Shown piece after piece: positions 63,133 through 64,000 of a stretch of 64,000 bases of DNA (its first letter is position 1; each line of letters begins with the position of its first letter). The notes beneath the pieces were generated by a model that ran no database searches, was not told where the DNA came from, and saw nothing but the letters and a program-made list of their open reading frames with translations. The translations under genes and the position numbers were made by a program. The stretch lies in NCBI GenBank assembly GCA_002839185.1, contig PGXO01000005.1, positions 232,786-296,785 on the forward strand, written 5' to 3'. The stretch is from Synergistetes bacterium HGW-Synergistetes-1. GTDB taxonomy: Bacteria; Synergistota; Synergistia; Synergistales; Synergistaceae.

Positions 63133-63693
63133 ATGTTTTTTACCGGAAAATTTTCCAAAGAAGACCTCAAAAAGAACAAGAGAAGATTTTATTTTATCGG
63201 GGCACTTATGCTTCTTCTTGGCCTCATCTCTCTCACAATGCCTCTGCTCGCCTCATTCGCAGTGGAAACAATAATAGGGCTTCTTTTGATAGCAGTAGCT
63301 TTCAGTCAGGGATGGAGCGCTTTCAGAGGATTCAGTGACGGCGGGAAACCTTGGCAGGAGACCATTATGGCAGTGGCAGCTATGACAGCAGGTTTCATTT
63401 TCCTGATCCATCCGGTGGCCGGCGTGATGACGCTGAGCATAATACTCGCAGCATATTTTATGGCAGACGGAGTTACAAAAATTATCGAATACTTCAGGAT
63501 AAGAGAAATAGAAGGCTCAATATGGATCCTTGTTTCAGGTCTTTTAGGAGTCATTCTTTCAGTAATGATGTGGAAGAACCTCTTCACAGGAGCTGCAGTT
63601 ATCGGGATAATCCTTGGGATAAACCTTGTTTTCAGCGGAATAAGCCTTATTCTGCTGGGAAGGGGCTGTTCGAAAGCCTCAGGTGACTGTTAG
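63133..63693 (+). CDS. HdeD-family (DUF308) membrane protein
   Basis: 186 residues, six predicted TM helices in the repeating DUF308 pattern (FIGALMLLLGLISLTMPLLA; TIIGLLLIAVAFSQGWSAF; MTAGFIFLIHPVAGVMTLSI; AYFMADGVTKIIEYFRIREI). In E. coli HdeD is an acid-stress inner-membrane protein; the role elsewhere is unknown. Strong CGGAGGG before ATG 63133. It is probably cotranscribed with the predicted selenoprotein. A terminator lies about 100 nt downstream. Confidence 0.93.
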   Translation: MFFTGKFSKEDLKKNKRRFYFIGALMLLLGLISLTMPLLASFAVETIIGLLLIAVAFSQGWSAFRGFSDGGKPWQETIMAVAAMTAGFIFLIHPVAGVMTLSIILAAYFMADGVTKIIEYFRIREIEGSIWILVSGLLGVILSVMMWKNLFTGAAVIGIILGINLVFSGISLILLGRGCSKASGDC

Positions 63694-63789
63694 ATAACTA
63701 TTGATGAAATTTAAATAATGGAAAGTATAGACTAAACTTTCACTAGACTTTACTCTCTATTTTTAAAAGGTGATAACCCTTTTACATCA

Positions 63790-63830
63790 ATATAGGCTTG
63801 GTTCTGAAACCAGCACCAAGCCTATATTTC
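63790..63830. terminator. Rho-independent terminator after hdeD
   Basis: Perfect 12-bp stem (63790-63801 with 63816-63827), 14-nt loop, T-rich tail. It can act for transcripts from either side. Confidence 0.8.
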
Positions 63831-63863
63831 AAAAGCATCTTATTGCACCTGTTAAAAATTTAC

Positions 63864-63938
63864 TCAAAAATCTAGGATAGTATCAACTTGATTTTCCTTG
63901 GTATCCTTGATCTCCTGCTTTACTTCATTTTTTTCCAT
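63864..63938 (-). CDS. Possible 24-codon small protein
   Basis: ATG 63938 on the minus strand preceded by GGAGGA at about 10 nt. The product is MEKNEVKQEIKDTKENQVDT followed by ILDF: charged and Lys/Glu/Asp-rich, with no domain. The ribosome-binding site is good, but such a short frame could be chance. Confidence 0.25.
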   Translation of the reverse strand: MEKNEVKQEIKDTKENQVDTILDF

Positions 63939-63944
63939 TTACTG

Positions 63945-64000
63945 CTAGTCCTCCATTTTCATGGCGGCCATATGGCTGAAATAACGCCAGCGCGCCTTTA
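63945..64000 (-). CDS. C-terminal codons of an unidentified minus-strand gene at the window edge
   Basis: Minus-strand frame open from the edge to TAG at 63945-63947, ending KARWRYFSHMAAMKMED. It is too short to identify. The GGAGGA of the small ORF downstream lies at its end, which would fit coupled genes. Confidence 0.25.
   Translation of the reverse strand, partial: KARWRYFSHMAAMKMED

Larger units (their letters stand above)
63694..64000. other. Gene-poor right end of window
   Basis: 307 nt. It contains one terminator (63790-63827), an A/T-rich stretch, a short minus-strand reading frame (63864-63938) and the last codons of a possible minus-strand gene at the edge. No RNA gene, repeat or mobile element is seen. 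Confidence 0.6.

Noticed and set aside
63008..63274. An 88-codon plus-strand frame beginning MPSLNIVSADRGG
   Set aside because: Its ATG directly abuts a GGAGG with no spacer, and it overlaps both the selenoprotein frame and hdeD out of frame. The hydrophobic helix and start signal fit the TGA-containing frame better.

Overview
The window looks like chromosome from an anaerobic, amino-acid-fermenting diderm bacterium. A member of the Synergistota is my best guess; this is an inference from gene content, and no rRNA is present to confirm it. The evidence for a diderm is an RND tripartite efflux operon, a TolC-type channel and an LpxL-type lipid A acyltransferase. The evidence for amino-acid fermentation is indolepyruvate:ferredoxin oxidoreductase, a PaaK-type CoA ligase, phosphate butyryltransferase and butyrate kinase, dipeptidases and M20 amidohydrolases. 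I see no rRNA, tRNA, IS element, prophage or CRISPR array.

Layout. 0-5.7 kb: a truncated lytic transglycosylase, a CitG-like gene, an XRE regulator / HExxH protease-like / radical-SAM overlapping trio, an Old-Yellow-Enzyme reductase and an RpiR-type regulator. 5.7-12.8 kb: a minus-strand ThiF-M19-HicB-like operon, then plus-strand mnmA, a CHASE4/degenerate HD-GYP protein, yedF and a cysteine desulfurase, forming a sulfur/selenium-handling neighbourhood. 12.8-30 kb: membrane and envelope genes (LemA/DUF2207, GH18, two tandem PPDK-N-domain proteins, a degenerate LspA-like protein, a UPF0182 operon, a DUF218 protein and a sugar epimerase). 30-37 kb: tolC-type gene, acrB-type gene, adaptor gene and TetR regulator gene, transcribed on the minus strand in the order regulator-adaptor-pump-channel, with an AcrR-like operator. 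38-42.3 kb: amidohydrolase, acyl-CoA ligase, citC, citX. 42.5-55.4 kb: dCMP deaminase, HD protein, NarL-type two-component pair, beta-CASP nuclease, tyrS, LpxL-type acyltransferase, prepilin peptidase, Fe-ADH, YbaK and RNase HI. 55.5-63.7 kb: paaK, iorB and iorA behind an attenuator-like leader, a MATE pump, ptb-buk and hdeD.

Two items stand out. First, immediately upstream of hdeD is a 45-codon reading frame (62982-63116) with a strong ribosome-binding site. It contains an in-frame TGA preceded by Cys-Pro-Pro (a CxxU motif) and followed at once by a clean transmembrane helix. A small hairpin sits at the position expected for a bacterial SECIS. I read it as a tiny, previously unannotated membrane selenoprotein; the selenium-linked yedF gene in the same window is consistent with this. 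Second, the leader of iorAB has a promoter, a 5' hairpin, a Rho-independent terminator and nine (T/G)AG triplets in clusters spaced 2-3 nt. This resembles a TRAP binding region ahead of a tryptophan/aromatic catabolic operon.

TTG starts are common here (citG-like, GH18, thiF, acyl-CoA ligase, histidine kinase, TetR), each decided by the ribosome-binding site or by family alignment.
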